Shown piece after piece: positions 50,325 to 63,389 of a DNA stretch of 64,000 bases (position 1 is its first letter; each line of letters starts with the position of its first letter). This stretch comes from Cladorhizidae sp. MBARI D1340-BT2 (taxonomy: Eukaryota > Porifera > Demospongiae > Poecilosclerida > Cladorhizidae). The stretch is taken from contig JAQNBH010000013.1 of NCBI GenBank assembly GCA_028752905.1, forward strand, positions 22,255,477 through 22,319,476. The letters run 5' to 3'. Under the pieces are notes generated by a model. That model was not told where the DNA came from. It did not search any database and was given only the letters and a program-made list of their open reading frames with translations. The position numbers were made by a program, and so were the translations under genes.

Positions 50325-51420
50325 GTGAAGTGTGGATAATCTACGAAGCTAACATGTTTACCATCAAGTAAGAGTACAATTCATAACTGCCCTAATTAAC
50401 AAGACCAAAGTCCCAGATTTTGTCAACTGATAGAGAAGGCCCTTATCTGCAACATATCAACAGATTATCAATAAATGTAGTGGTTTTTCACTGGCAGGCC
50501 ACCGCTTTGGCAACTGGAAAACGCCAGGAAATATCGCAAACCTTACCATTTCAAATCACCATAACTTGCTAATACTTAGAGTACTCAAAAATTTGGCACG
50601 TACAAAAGACAGATAATTAGAAGGGCTATCCGGTGATATAAAAATTATCTTTTTTGGGTAAAGTGTAGAACAGTTATGAGCTTTACGGCAAAAAAAATAG
50701 ATTTTTTGGGGGGAAATGAGAAACATATAGACCAAATTAGGGCAAATATCAAGATAGAGAACACATAATGAAACCTATAATTCGAATCATATCAAGTCCA
50801 TTACAGTGAAGTTTGCAGAATATTATGGATGTTTGATATCAACAGAGAGCACAGGGAGAGACCAATCTTAATAGATATATATCAAGTTTATTCAGTGAAG
50901 TGTGGAGAATCTATGAAGCTAACCTGTCTAGCATCAAGATAGAGAACACATAGAGAAACCTATCATTCGAGTCATATCAAGTCCATTACAGTGAAGTGTG
51001 CATAATAAATGGATTTTTGGTATCAACAGAGAGCACAGAGAGAGACCTGTCTTAATAGCTATATATCAATGAAGTTTGGAGAATCCATGAAGCTAACATA
51101 TTTAGCATCAAGAGAGAGCAGAGAGAAACCTATCTTGTGATTCTATCAAGTCCATTACTGTGAAGTATGCAGAATATACGGATGTTTGGTATCAAGAGAG
51201 AGAACAGAGAGAGGCCTACCTTTAGAGCTATATATCAAGTCTATTAATTGAAGTGTAGAGAATCTATGAACCTAACATGTTTAGCTCAAGATAGAGAACA
51301 TTGAGAGATACCTATCTTGCAAGTCCATTACAGTGAAGTGTGCAGAATATATGGATGTTTGGTATCAAGAGAGAGCACTTAGAGAGTCCTATCTTAATAG
51401 CTATACATCAAGTCTATTCA
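50325..51420 (+). repeat. Unit 56, class L, subtype x
   Basis: TTACCATTTCAAATC and ATAG tract; counterpart of unit 52 at +4384 bp. Confidence 0.95.
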
Positions 51421-52516
51421 GTGAAGTGTGAATAATCTACGAAGCTAACATGTTTAGCATCAAGTAAGAGTACAATTCATAACTGCCCTAATTAACAAGA
51501 CCAAAGTCCCAGATTTTGTCAACTGATAGAGAAGGCCCTTATCTGCAACATATCAACAGATTATCAATAAATGTAGTGGTTTTTCACTGGCAGGCCACCG
51601 CTTTGGCAACTGGAAAACGCCAGGAAATATCGCAAACCTTACCACTTCAAATCACCATAACTTGCTAATACTTAGAGTACTCAAACTTTTGGTACGTACA
51701 AAAGACAGATAATTAGAAGGGCTATCCGGTGATATAAAAATTATCTTTTTTGGGTAAAGTGTAGAACAGTTATGAGCTTTACGGCAAAAAAACAAGATTT
51801 TTTGGGGGGAAATGAGAAACATATAGACCAAATTAGGGCAAATATCAAGATAGAGAACACATAATGAAACCTATCATTCGAATCATATCAAGTCCATTAC
51901 AGTGAAGTTTGCAGAATATTATGGATGTTTGATATCAACAGAGAGCACAGGGAGAGACCAATCTTAATAGATATATATCAAGTTTATTCAGTGAAGTGTG
52001 GAGAATCTATGAAGCTAACCTGTCTAGCATCAAGATAGAGAACACATAGAGAAACCTATCATTCGAGTCATATCAAGTCCATTACAGTGAAGTATGCATA
52101 ATAAATGTTTTTTTTGTATCAACAGAGAGCACAGAGAGAGACCTGTCTTAATAGCTATATATCAATGAAGTTTGGAGAATCCATGAAGCTAACATATTTA
52201 GCATCAAGAGAGAGCAGAGAGAAACCTATCTTGTGATTCTATCAAGTCCATTACTGTGAAGTATGCAGAATATACGGATGTTTGGTATCAAGAGAGAGAA
52301 CAGAGAGAGGCCTACCTTTAGAGCTATATATCAAGTCTATTAATTGAAGTGTAGAGAATCTATGAAGCTAACATGTTTAGCACAAGATAGAGAACACTGA
52401 GAGATACCTATCTTGCAAGTCCATTACAGTGAAGTGTGCAGAATATATGGATGTTTGGTATCAAGAGAGAGCACTTAGAGAGTCCTATCTTAATAGCTAT
52501 ACATCAACTCTATTCA
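51421..52516 (+). repeat. Unit 57, class L, subtype y
   Basis: GTGAATAATC, TTTTGGTACGTAC, CAAG tract; last of the twelve consecutive L units. Confidence 0.95.
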
Positions 52517-53084
52517 GTGAAGTGTGGATAATCTACGAAGCTAACATGTTTACCATCAAGTAAGAGTACAATTCATAACTGCCCTAATTAACAAGACCAA
52601 AGTCCCAGATTTTGTCAACTGATAGAGAAGGCCCTTATCTGCAACATATCAACAGATTATCAATAAATGTAGTGGTTTTTCACTGGCAGGCCACCGCTTT
52701 GGCAACTGGAAAACGCCAGGAAATATCGCAAACCTTACCACTTCAAATCACCATAACTTGCTAATACTTAGAGTACTCAAAAATTTGGCACGTACAAAAG
52801 ACAGATAATTAGAAGGGCTATCCGGTGATATAAAAATTATCTTTTTTGGATAAAGTTTAGAAAAGTTATGAGCTTTACGGCAAAAAAACAAGATTTTTGG
52901 GGGGAAAATGAGAAACATATAGACCAAATTAGGGCAAATATCAAGATAGAGAACACATAATGAAACCTATCATTCGAATCATATCAAGTCCATTACAGTG
53001 AAGTGTGCAGAATATATGGATGTTTGTATCAAGAGAGAGCACTTAGAGAGTCCTATCTTAATAGCTTTACATCAAGTCTATTCA
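52517..53084 (+). repeat. Unit 58, class S
   Basis: Beta core, CAAAAATTTGG, GGATAAAGTTTAGAAAAG; like unit 29. Marks the switch from the L run to S/M units. Confidence 0.95.
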
Positions 53085-53994
53085 GTGAAGTGTGGATAAT
53101 CTACGAAGCTAACATGTTTAGCATCAAGTAAGAGTACAATTCATAACTGCCCTAATTAACAAGACCATGTCCCAGATTTTGTCAACTGATAGAGAAGGCC
53201 CTTATCTGCAACATGTCAACAGATTATCAATAAATGTAGTGGTTTTTCACTGGCAGGCCACCGCTTTGGCAACTGGAAAACGCCAGGAAATATCGCAAAC
53301 CTTACCACTTCAAATCACCATAACTTGCTAATACTTAGAGTACTCAAACTTTTGGCACGTACAAAAGACAGATAATTAGAAGGGCTATCCGGTGATATAA
53401 AAATTATCTTTTTTGGGTAAAGTGTAGAACAGTTATGAGCTTTACGGCAAAAAAACAAGATTTTTGGGGGGGAAATGAGAAACATATAGACCAAATTAGG
53501 GCAAATATCAAGATAGAGAACACATAATGAAACCTATCATTCGAATCATATCAAGTCCATTACAGTGAAGTATGCATAATAAATGGGTTTTTGGTATCAA
53601 CAGAGAGCACAGAGAGAGACCTGTCTTAATAGCTATATATCAATGAAGTTTGGAGAATCCATGAAGCTAACATATTTAGCATCAAGAGAGAGCAGAGAGA
53701 AACCTATCTTGTGATTCTATCAAGTCCATTACTGTGAAGTATGCAGAATATACGGATGTTTGGTATCAAGAGAGAGAACAGAGAGAGGCCTACCTTTAGA
53801 GCTATATATCAAGTCTATTAATTGAAGTGTAGAGAATCTATGAAGCTAACATGTTTAGCACAAGATAGAGAACACTGAGAGATACCTATCTTGCAAGTCC
53901 ATTACAGTGAAGTGTGCAGAATATATGGATGTTTGGTATCAAGAGAGAGCACTTAGAGAGTCCTATCTTAATAGCTATACATCAACTCTATTCA
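53085..53994 (+). repeat. Unit 59, class M
   Basis: Alpha core; ends in A3-long with CAACTCTATTCA, the ending typical of L units. Confidence 0.95.
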
Positions 53995-54562
53995 GTGAAG
54001 TGTGGATAATCTACGAAGCTAACATGTTTACCATCAAGTAAGAGTACAATTCATAACTGCCCTAATTAACAAGACCAAAGTCCCAGATTTTGTCAACTGA
54101 TAGAGAAGGCCCTTATCTGCAACATATCAACAGATTATCAATAAATGTAGTGGTTTTTCACTGGCAGGCCACCGCTTTGGCAACTGGAAAACGCCAGGAA
54201 ATATCGCAAACCTTACCACTTCAAATCACCATAACTTGCTAATACTTAGAGTACTCAAAAATTTGGCACGTACAAAAGACAGATAATTAGAAGGGCTATC
54301 CGGTGATATAAAAATTATCTTTTTTGGATAAAGTTTAGAAAAGTTATGAGCTTTACGGCAAAAAAACAAGATTTTTGGGGGGGAAATGAGAAACATATAG
54401 ACCAAATTAGGGCAAATATCAAGATAGAGAACACATAATGAAACCTATCATTCGAATCATATCAAGTCCATTACAGTGAAGTGTGCAGAATATATGGATG
54501 TTTGTATCAAGAGAGAGCACTTAGAGAGTCCTATCTTAATAGCTTTACATCAAGTCTATTCA
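53995..54562 (+). repeat. Unit 60, class S
   Basis: Copy of unit 58 at 1478 bp, with a seven-G tract. Confidence 0.95.
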
Positions 54563-55472
54563 GTGAAGTGTGGATAATCTACGAAGCTAACATGTTTAGC
54601 ATCAAGTAAGAGTACAATTCATAACTGCCCTAATTAACAAGACCATGTCCCAGATTTTGTCAACTGATAGAGAAGGCCCTTATCTGCAACATGTCAACAG
54701 ATTATCAATAAATGTAGTGGTTTTTCACTGGCAGGCCACCGCTTTGGCAACTGGAAAACGCCAGGAAATATCGCAAACCTTACCACTTCAAATCACCATA
54801 ACTTGCTAATACTTAGAGTACTCAAACTTTTGGCACATACAAAAGACAGATAATTAGAAGGGCTATCCGGTGATATAAAAATTATCTTTTTTGGGTAAAG
54901 TGTAGAACAGTTATGAGCTTTACGGCAAAAAAACAAGATTTTTGGGGGGGAAATGAGAAACATATAGACCAAATTAGGGCAAATATCAAGATAGAGAACA
55001 CATAATGAAACCTATCATTCGAATCATATCAAGTCCATTACAGTGAAGTATGCATAATAAATGGGTTTTTGGTATCAACAGAGAGCACAGAGAGAGACCT
55101 GTCTTAATAGCTATATATCAATGAAGTTTGGAGAATCCATGAAGCTAACATATTTAGCATCAAGAGAGAGCAGAGAGAAACCTATCTTGTGATTCTATCA
55201 AGTCCATTACTGTGAAGTATGCAGAATATACGGATGTTTGGTATCAAGAGAGAGAACAGAGAGAGGCCTACCTTTAGAGCTATATATCAAGTCTATTAAT
55301 TGAAGTGTAGAGAATCTATGAAGCTAACATGTTTAGCACAAGATAGAGAACACTGAGAGATACCTATCTTGCAAGTCCATTACAGTGAAGTGTGCAGAAT
55401 ATATGGATGTTTGGTATCAAGAGAGAGCACTTAGAGAGTCCTATCTTAATAGCTATACATCAAGTCTATTCA
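54563..55472 (+). repeat. Unit 61, class M
   Basis: Alpha core, CACATAC; A3-long ending CAAGTCTATTCA. Confidence 0.95.
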
Positions 55473-56040
55473 GTGAAGTGTGGATAATCTACGAAGCTAA
55501 CATGTTTAGCATCAAGTAAGAGTACAATTCATAACTGCCCTAATTAACAAGACCAAAGTCCCAGATTTTGTCAACTGATAGAGAAGGCCCTTATCTGCAA
55601 CATGTCAACAGATTATCAATAAATGTAGTGGTTTTTCACTGGCAGGCCACCGCTTTGGCAACTGGAAAACGCCAGGAAATATCGCAAACCTTACCACTTC
55701 AAATCACCATAACTTGCTAATACTTAGAGTACTCAAACTTTTGGCACGTAGAAAAGACAGATAATTAGAAGGGCTATCCGGTGATATAAAAATTATCTTT
55801 TTGGGGTAAAGTGTAGAACAGTTATGAGCTTTACGGCAAAAAAACAAGATTTTTTGGGGGAAAATGAGAAACATATAGACCAAATTAGGGCAAATATCAA
55901 GATAGAGAACACATAATGAAACCTATCATTCGAATCATATCAAGTCCATTACAGTGAAGTGTGCAGAATATATGGATGTTTGTATCAAGAGAGAGCACTT
56001 AGAGAGTCCTATCTTAATAGCTTTACATCAAGTCTATTCA
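55473..56040 (+). repeat. Unit 62, class S
   Basis: Beta core, GTAGAAAAG; private TATCTTTTTGGGGTAAAG. Confidence 0.95.
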
Positions 56041-56948
56041 GTGAAGTGTGGATAATCTACGAAGCTAACATGTTTAGCATCAAGTAAGAGTACAATTCAT
56101 AACTGCCCTAATTAACAAGACCATGTCCCAGATTTTGTCAACTGATAGAGAAGGCCCTTATCTGCAACATGTCAACAGATTATCAATAAATGTAGTGGTT
56201 TTTCACTGGCAGGCCACCGCTTTGGCAACTGGAAAACGCCAGGAAATATCGCAAACCTTACCACTTCAAATCACCATAACTTACTAATACTTAGAGTACT
56301 CAAACTTTTGGCACGTACAAAAGACAGATAATTAGAAGGGCTATCCGGTGATATAAAAATTATCTTTTTTGGGTAAAGTGTAGAACAGTTATGAGCTTTA
56401 CGGCAAAAAAACAAGATTTTTGGGGGGGAAATGAGAAACATATAGACCAAATTAGGGCAAATATCAAGATAGAGAACACATAATGAAACCTATCATTCGA
56501 ATCATATCAAGTCCATTACAGTGAAGTATGCATAATAAATGTTTTTGGTATCAACAGAGAGCACAGAGAGAGACCTGTCTTAATAGCTATATATCAATGA
56601 AGTTTGGAGAATCCATGAAGCTAACATATTTAGCATCAAGAGAGAGCAGAGAGAAACCTATCTTGTGATTCTATCAAGTCCATTACTGTGAAGTATGCAG
56701 AATATACGGATGTTTGGTATCAAGAGAGAGAACAGAGAGAGGCCTACCTTTAGAGCTATATATCAAGTCTATTAATTGAAGTGTAGAGAATCTATGAAGC
56801 TAACATGTTTAGCACAAGATAGAGAACACTGAGAGATACCTATCTTGCAAATCCATTACAGTGAAGTGTGCAGAATATATGGATGTTTGGTATCAAGAGA
56901 GAGCACTTAGAGAGTCCTATCTTAATAGCTATACATCAAGTCTATTCA
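56041..56948 (+). repeat. Unit 63, class M (908 bp)
   Basis: Alpha core; private AACTTACTAATAC, shortened ATGTTTTTGG in A1 and GCAAATCCATTAC in B3. Confidence 0.95.
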
Positions 56949-57859
56949 GTGAAGTGTGGATAATCTACGAAGCTAACATGTTTAGCATCAAGTAAGAGTA
57001 CAATTCATAACTGCCCTAATTAACAAGACCAAAGTCCCAGATTTTGTCAACTGATAGAGAAGGCCCTTATCTGCAACATGTCAACAGATTATCAATAAAT
57101 GTAGTGGTTTTTCACTGGCAGGCCACCGCTTTGGCAACTGGAAAACGCCAGGAAATATCGCAAACCTTACCACTTCAAATCAACATAACTTGCTAATACT
57201 TAGAGTACTCAAACTTTTGGCACGTATAAAAGACAGATAATTAGAAGGGCTATCCGGTGATATAAAAATTATCTTTTTTGGGTAAAGTGTAGAACAGTTA
57301 TGAGCTTTACGGCAAAAAAACAAGATTTTTGGGGGGAAAATGAGAAACATATAGACCAAATTAGGGCAAATATCAAGATAGAGAACACATAATGAAACCT
57401 ATCATTCGAATCATATCAAGTCCATTACAGTGAAGTATGCATAATAAATGGGTTTTTGGTATCAACAGAGAGCACAGAGAGAGACCTGTCTTAATAGCTA
57501 TATATCAATGAAGTTTGGAGAATCCATGAAGCTAACATATTTAGCATCAAGAGAGAGCAGAGAGAAACCTATCTTGTGATTCTATCAAGTCCATTACTGT
57601 GAAGTATGCAGAATATACGGATGTTTGGTATCAAGAGAGAGAACAGAGAGAGGCCTACCTTTAGAGCTATATATCAAGTCTATTAATTGAAGTGTAGAGA
57701 ATCTATGAAGCTAACATGTTTAGCACAAGATAGAGAACACTGAGAGATACCTATCTTGCAAGTCCATTACAGTGAAGTGTGCAGAATATATGGATGTTTG
57801 GTATCAAGAGAGAGCACTTAGAGAGTCCTATCTTAATAGCTATACATCAAGTCTATTCA
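56949..57859 (+). repeat. Unit 64, class M
   Basis: Beta core with AAATCAACATAAC and GTATAAAAG, shared only with unit 65. Confidence 0.95.
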
Positions 57860-58770
57860 GTGAAGTGTGGATAATCTACGAAGCTAACATGTTTAGCATC
57901 AAGTAAGAGTACAATTCATAACTGCCCTAATTAACAAGACCAAAGTCCCAGATTTTGTCAAATGATAGAGAAGGCCCTTATCTGCAACATGTCAACAGAT
58001 TATCAATAAATGTAGTGGTTTTTCACTGGCAGGCCACCGCTTTGGCAACTGGAAAACGCCAGGAAATATCGCAAACCTTACCACTTCAAATCAACATAAC
58101 TTGCTAATACTTAGAGTACTCAAACTTTTGGCACGTATAAAAGACAGATAATTAGAAGGGCTATCCGGTGATATAAAAATTATCTTTTTTGGGTAAAGTG
58201 TAGAACAGTTATGAGCTTTACGGCAAAAAAACAAGATTTTTGGGGGGAAAATGAGAAACATATAGACCAAATTAGGGCAAATATCAAGATAGAGAACACA
58301 TAATGAAACCTATCATTCGAATCATATCAAGTTCATTACAGTGAAGTATGCATAATAAATGGGTTTTTGGTATCAACAGAGAGCACAGAGAGAGACCTGT
58401 CTTAATAGCTATATATCAATGAAGTTTGGAGAATCCATGAAGCTAACATATTTAGCATCAAGAGAGAGCAGAGAGAAACCTATCTTGTGATTCTATCAAG
58501 TCCATTACTGTGAAGTATGCAGAATATACGGATGTTTGGTATCAAGAGAGAGAACAGAGAGAGGCCTACCTTTAGAGCTATATATCAAGTCTATTAATTG
58601 AAGTGTAGAGAATCTATGAAGCTAACATGTTTAGCACAAGATAGAGAACACTGAGAGATACCTATCTTGCAAGTCCATTACAGTGAAGTGTGCAGAATAT
58701 ATGGATGTTTGGTATCAAGAGAGAGCACTTAGAGAGTCCTATCTTAATAGCTATACATCAAGTCTATTCA
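57860..58770 (+). repeat. Unit 65, class M
   Basis: Tandem copy of unit 64 at 911 bp, with GTCAAATGATAG and the private CAAGTTCATTAC. Confidence 0.95.
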
Positions 58771-59338
58771 GTGAAGTGTGGATAATCTACGAAGCTAACA
58801 TGTTTAGCATCAAGTAAGAGTACAATTCATAACTGCCCTAATTAACAAGACCAAAGTCCCAGATTTTGTCAAATGATAGAGAAGGCCCTTATCTGCAACA
58901 TGTCAACAGATTATCAATAAATGTAGTGGTTTTTCACTGGCAGGCCACCGCTTTGGCAACTGGAAAACGCCAGGAAATATCGCAAACCTTACCACTTCAA
59001 ATCACCATAACTTGCTAATACTTAGAGTACTCAAACTTTTGGCACGTAGAAAAGACAGATAATTAGAAGGGCTATCCGGTGATATAAAAATTATCTTTTT
59101 TGGGTAAAGTGTAGAACAGTTATGAGCTTTACGGCAAAAAAACAAGATTTTTTGGGGGAAAATGAGAAACATATAGACCAAATTAGGGCAAATATCAAGA
59201 TAGAGAACACATAATGAAACCTATCATTCGAATCATATCAAGTCCATTACAGTGAAGTGTGCAGAATATATGGATGTTTGTATCAAGAGAGAGCACTTAG
59301 AGAGTCCTATCTTAATAGCTTTACATCAAGTCTATTCA
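58771..59338 (+). repeat. Unit 66, class S
   Basis: Beta core with GTCAAATGATAG and GTAGAAAAG. Confidence 0.95.
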
Positions 59339-60248
59339 GTGAAGTGTGGATAATCTACGAAGCTAACATGTTTAGCATCAAGTAAGAGTACAATTGATAA
59401 CTGCCCTAATTAACAAGACCATGTCCCAGATTTTGTCAACTGATAGAGAAGGCCCTTATCTGCAACATGTCAACAGATTATCAATAAATGTAGTGGTTTT
59501 TCACTGGCAGGCCACCGCTTTGGCAACTGGAAAACGCCAGGAAATATCGCAAACCTTACCACTTCAAATCACCATAACTTGCTAATACTTAGAGTACTCA
59601 AACTTTTGGCACGTACAAAAGACAGATAATTAGAAGGGCTATCCGGTGATATAAAAATTATCTTTTTTGGGTAAAGTGTAGAACAGTTATGAGCTTTACG
59701 GCAAAAAAACAAGATTTTTGGGGGGGAAATGAGAAACATATAGACCAAATTAGGGCAAATATCAAGATAGAGAACACATAATGAAACCTATCATTCGAAT
59801 CATATCAAGTCCATTACAGTGAAGTATGCATAATAAATGGGTTTTTGGTATCAACAGAGAGCACAGAGAGAGACCTGTCTTAATAGCTATATATCAATGA
59901 AGTTTGGAGAATCCATGAAGCTAACATATTTAGCATCAAGAGAGAGCAGAGAGAAACCTATCTTGTGATTCTATCAAGTCCATTACTGTGAAGTATGCAG
60001 AATATACGGATGTTTGGTATCAAGAGAGAGAACAGAGAGAGGCCTACCTTTAGAGCTATATATCAAGTCTATTAATTGAAGTGTAGAGAATCTATGAAGC
60101 TAACATGTTTAGCACAAGATAGAGAACACTGAGAGATACCTATCTTGCAAGTCCATTACAGTGAAGTGTGCAGAATATATGGATGTTTGGTATCAAGAGA
60201 GAGCACTTAGAGAGTCCTATCTTAATAGCTATACATCAAGTCTATTCA
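59339..60248 (+). repeat. Unit 67, class M
   Basis: Alpha core with ACAATTGATAAC, shared only with unit 69. The change happens to open a 63-codon plus-strand frame (59394-59585), judged spurious. Confidence 0.95.
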
Positions 60249-60816
60249 GTGAAGTGTGGATAATCTACGAAGCTAACATGTTTAGCATCAAGTAAGAGTA
60301 CAATTCATAACTGCCCTAATTAACAAGACCAAAGTCCCAGATTTTGTCAAATGATAGAGAAGGCCCTTATCTGCAACATGTCAACAGATTATCAATAAAT
60401 GTAGTGGTTTTTCACTGGCAGGCCACCGCTTTGGCAACTGGAAAACGCCAGGAAATATCGCAAACCTTACCACTTCAAATCACCATAACTTGCTAATACT
60501 TAGAGTACTCAAACTTTTGGCACGTAGAAAAGACAGATAATTAGAAGGGCTATCCGGTGATATAAAAATTATCTTTTTTGGGTAAAGTGTAGAACAGTTA
60601 TGAGCTTTACGGCAAAAAAACAAGATTTTTTGGGGGAAAATGAGAAACATATAGACCAAATTAGGGCAAATATCAAGATAGAGAACACATAATGAAACCT
60701 ATCATTCGAATCATATCAAGTCCATTACAGTGAAGTGTGCAGAATATATGGATGTTTGTATCAAGAGAGAGCACTTAGAGAGTCCTATCTTAATAGCTTT
60801 ACATCAAGTCTATTCA
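60249..60816 (+). repeat. Unit 68, class S
   Basis: Copy of unit 66 at 1478 bp. Confidence 0.95.
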
Positions 60817-61726
60817 GTGAAGTGTGGATAATCTACGAAGCTAACATGTTTAGCATCAAGTAAGAGTACAATTGATAACTGCCCTAATTAACAAGACCAT
60901 GTCCCAGATTTTGTCAACTGATAGAGAAGGCCCTTATCTGCAACATGTCAACAGATTATCAATAAATGTAGTGGTTTTTCACTGGCAGGCCACCGCTTTG
61001 GCAACTGGAAAACGCCAGGAAATATCGCAAACCTTACCACTTCAAATCACCATAACTTGCTAATACTTAGAGTACTCAAACTTTTGGCACGTACAAAAGA
61101 CAGATAATTAGTAGGGCTATCCGGTGATATAAAAATTATCTTTTTTGGGTAAAGTGTAGAACAGTTATGAGCTTTACGGCAAAAAAACAAGATTTTTGGG
61201 GGGGAAATGAGAAACATATAGACCAAATTAGGGCAAATATCAAGATAGAGAACACATAATGAAACCTATCATTCGAATCATATCAAGTCCATTACAGTGA
61301 AGTATGCATAATAAATGGGTTTTTGGTATCAACAGAGAGCACAGAGAGAGACCTGTCTTAATAGCTATATATCAATGAAGTTTGGAGAATCCATGAAGCT
61401 AACATATTTAGCATCAAGAGAGAGCAGAGAGAAACCTATCTTGTGATTCTATCAAGTCCATTACTGTGAAGTATGCAGAATATACGGATGTTTGGTATCA
61501 AGAGAGAGAACAGAGAGAGGCCTACCTTTAGAGCTATATATCAAGTCTATTAATTGAAGTGTAGAGAATCTATGAAGCTAACATGTTTAGCACAAGATAG
61601 AGAACACTGAGAGATACCTATCTTGCAAGTCCATTACAGTGAAGTGTGCAGAATATATGGATGTTTGGTATCAAGAGAGAGCACTTAGAGAGTCCTATCT
61701 TAATAGCTATACATCAAGTCTATTCA
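60817..61726 (+). repeat. Unit 69, class M
   Basis: Copy of unit 67 at 1478 bp, with the private ATTAGTAGGGC. Confidence 0.95.
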
Positions 61727-62294
61727 GTGAAGTGTGGATAATCTACGAAGCTAACATGTTTAGCATCAAGTAAGAGTACAATTCATAACTGCCCTAATTA
61801 ACAAGACCAAAGTCCCAGATTTTGTCAACTGATAGAGAAGGCCCTTATCTGCAACATGTCAACAGATTATCAATAAATGTAGTGGTTTTTCACTGGCAGG
61901 CCACCGCTTTGGCAACTGGAAAATGCCAGGAAATATCGCAAACCTTACCACTTCAAATCACCATAACTTGCTAATACTTAGAGTACTCAAACTTTTGGCA
62001 CGTACAAAAGACAGATAATTAGAAGGGCTATCCGGTGATATAAAAATTATCTTTTTTGGGTAAAGTGTAGAACAGTTATGAGCTTTACGGCAAAAAAACA
62101 AGATTTTTTGGGGGAAAATGAGAAACATATAGACCAAATTAGGGCAAATATCAAGATAGAGAACACATAATGAAACCTATCATTCGAATCATATCAAGTC
62201 CATTACAGTGAAGTGTGCAGAATATATGGATGTTTGTATCAAGAGAGAGCACTTAGAGAGTCCTATCTTAATAGCTTTACATCAAGTCTATTCA
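61727..62294 (+). repeat. Unit 70, class S
   Basis: Beta core; private GGAAAATGCCAGG, a CpG to TpG change; GTACAAAAG. Confidence 0.95.
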
Positions 62295-63389
62295 GTGAAG
62301 TGTGGATAATCTACGAAGCTAACATGTTTAGCATCAAGTAAGAGTACAATTCATAACTGCCCTAATTAACAAGACCATGTCCCAGATTTTGTCAACTGAT
62401 AGAGAAGGCCCTTATCTGCAACATGTCAACAGATTATCAATAAATGTAGTGGTTTTTCACTGGCAGGCCACCGCTTTGGCAACTGGAAAACGCCAGGAAA
62501 TATCGCAAACCTTACCACTTCAAATCACCATAACTTGCTAATACTTAGAGTACTCAAACTTTTGACACGTACAAAAGACAGATAATTAGAAGGGCTATCC
62601 GGTGATATAAAAATTATCTTTTTTGGGTAAAGTGTAGAACAGTTATGAGCTTTACGGCAAAAAAACAAGATTTTTTGGGGGGAAATGAGAAACATATAGA
62701 CCAAATTAGGGCAAATATCAAGATAGAGAACACATAATGAAACCTATCATTCGAATCATATCAAGTCCATTACAGTGAAGTTTGCAGAATATTATGGATG
62801 TTTGATATCAACAGAGAGCACAGGGAGAGACCAATCTTAATAGATATATATCAAGTTTATTCAGTGAAGTGTGGAGAATCTATGAAGCTAACCTGTCTAG
62901 CATCAAGATAGAGAACACATAGAGAAACCTATCATTCGAGTCATATCAAGTCCATTACAGTGAAGTATGCATAATAAATGTTTTTTTTGTATCAACAGAG
63001 AGCACAGAGAGAGACCTGTCTTAATAGCTATATATCAATGAAGTTTGGAGAATCCATGTAGCTAACATATTTAGCATCAAGAGAGAGCAGAGAGAAACCT
63101 ATCTTGTGATTCTATCAAGTCCATTACTGTGAAGTATGCAGAATATACGGATGTTTGGTATCAAGAGAGAGAACAGAGAGAGGCCTACCTTTAGAGCTAT
63201 ATATCAAGTCTATTAATTGAAGTGTAGAGAATCTATGAAGCTAACATGTTTAGCACAAGATAGAGAACACTGAGAGATACCTATCTTGCAAGTCCATTAC
63301 AGTGAAGTGTGCAGAATATATGGATGTTTGGTATCAAGAGAGAGCACTTAGAGAGTCCTATCTTAATAGCTATACATCAAGTCTATTCA
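62295..63389 (+). repeat. Unit 71, class L
   Basis: Alpha core; private TTTTGACACGTAC and CCATGTAGCTAAC. The only L unit after the long run. Confidence 0.95.

Larger units (their letters stand above)
37703..52516 (+). repeat. Array zone 5: L-S followed by twelve consecutive L units
   Basis: Units 44-57. Units 46-57 (39366-52516) are an unbroken run of twelve L units, eleven of them 1096 bp and the first 1095 bp. They alternate between two subtypes: x (TTAG or ATAG tract, CTATAATTCG, GGATTTTTGG) and y (CAAG tract, CTATCATTCG, T-run). Confidence 0.92.
52517..62294 (+). repeat. Array zone 6: S and M units
   Basis: Units 58-70 in the order S-M-S-M-S-M-M-M-S-M-S-M-S. It contains recent tandem copies: units 64/65 (911 bp) and the pairs 66-67/68-69 (1478 bp). 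Confidence 0.9.

Noticed and set aside
59394..59585. 63-codon plus-strand frames at 59394-59585 and 60872-61063
   Set aside because: Created by one base change (ATTCATAAC to ATTGATAAC) in two units that are recent copies of each other. No start context or family supports a gene.
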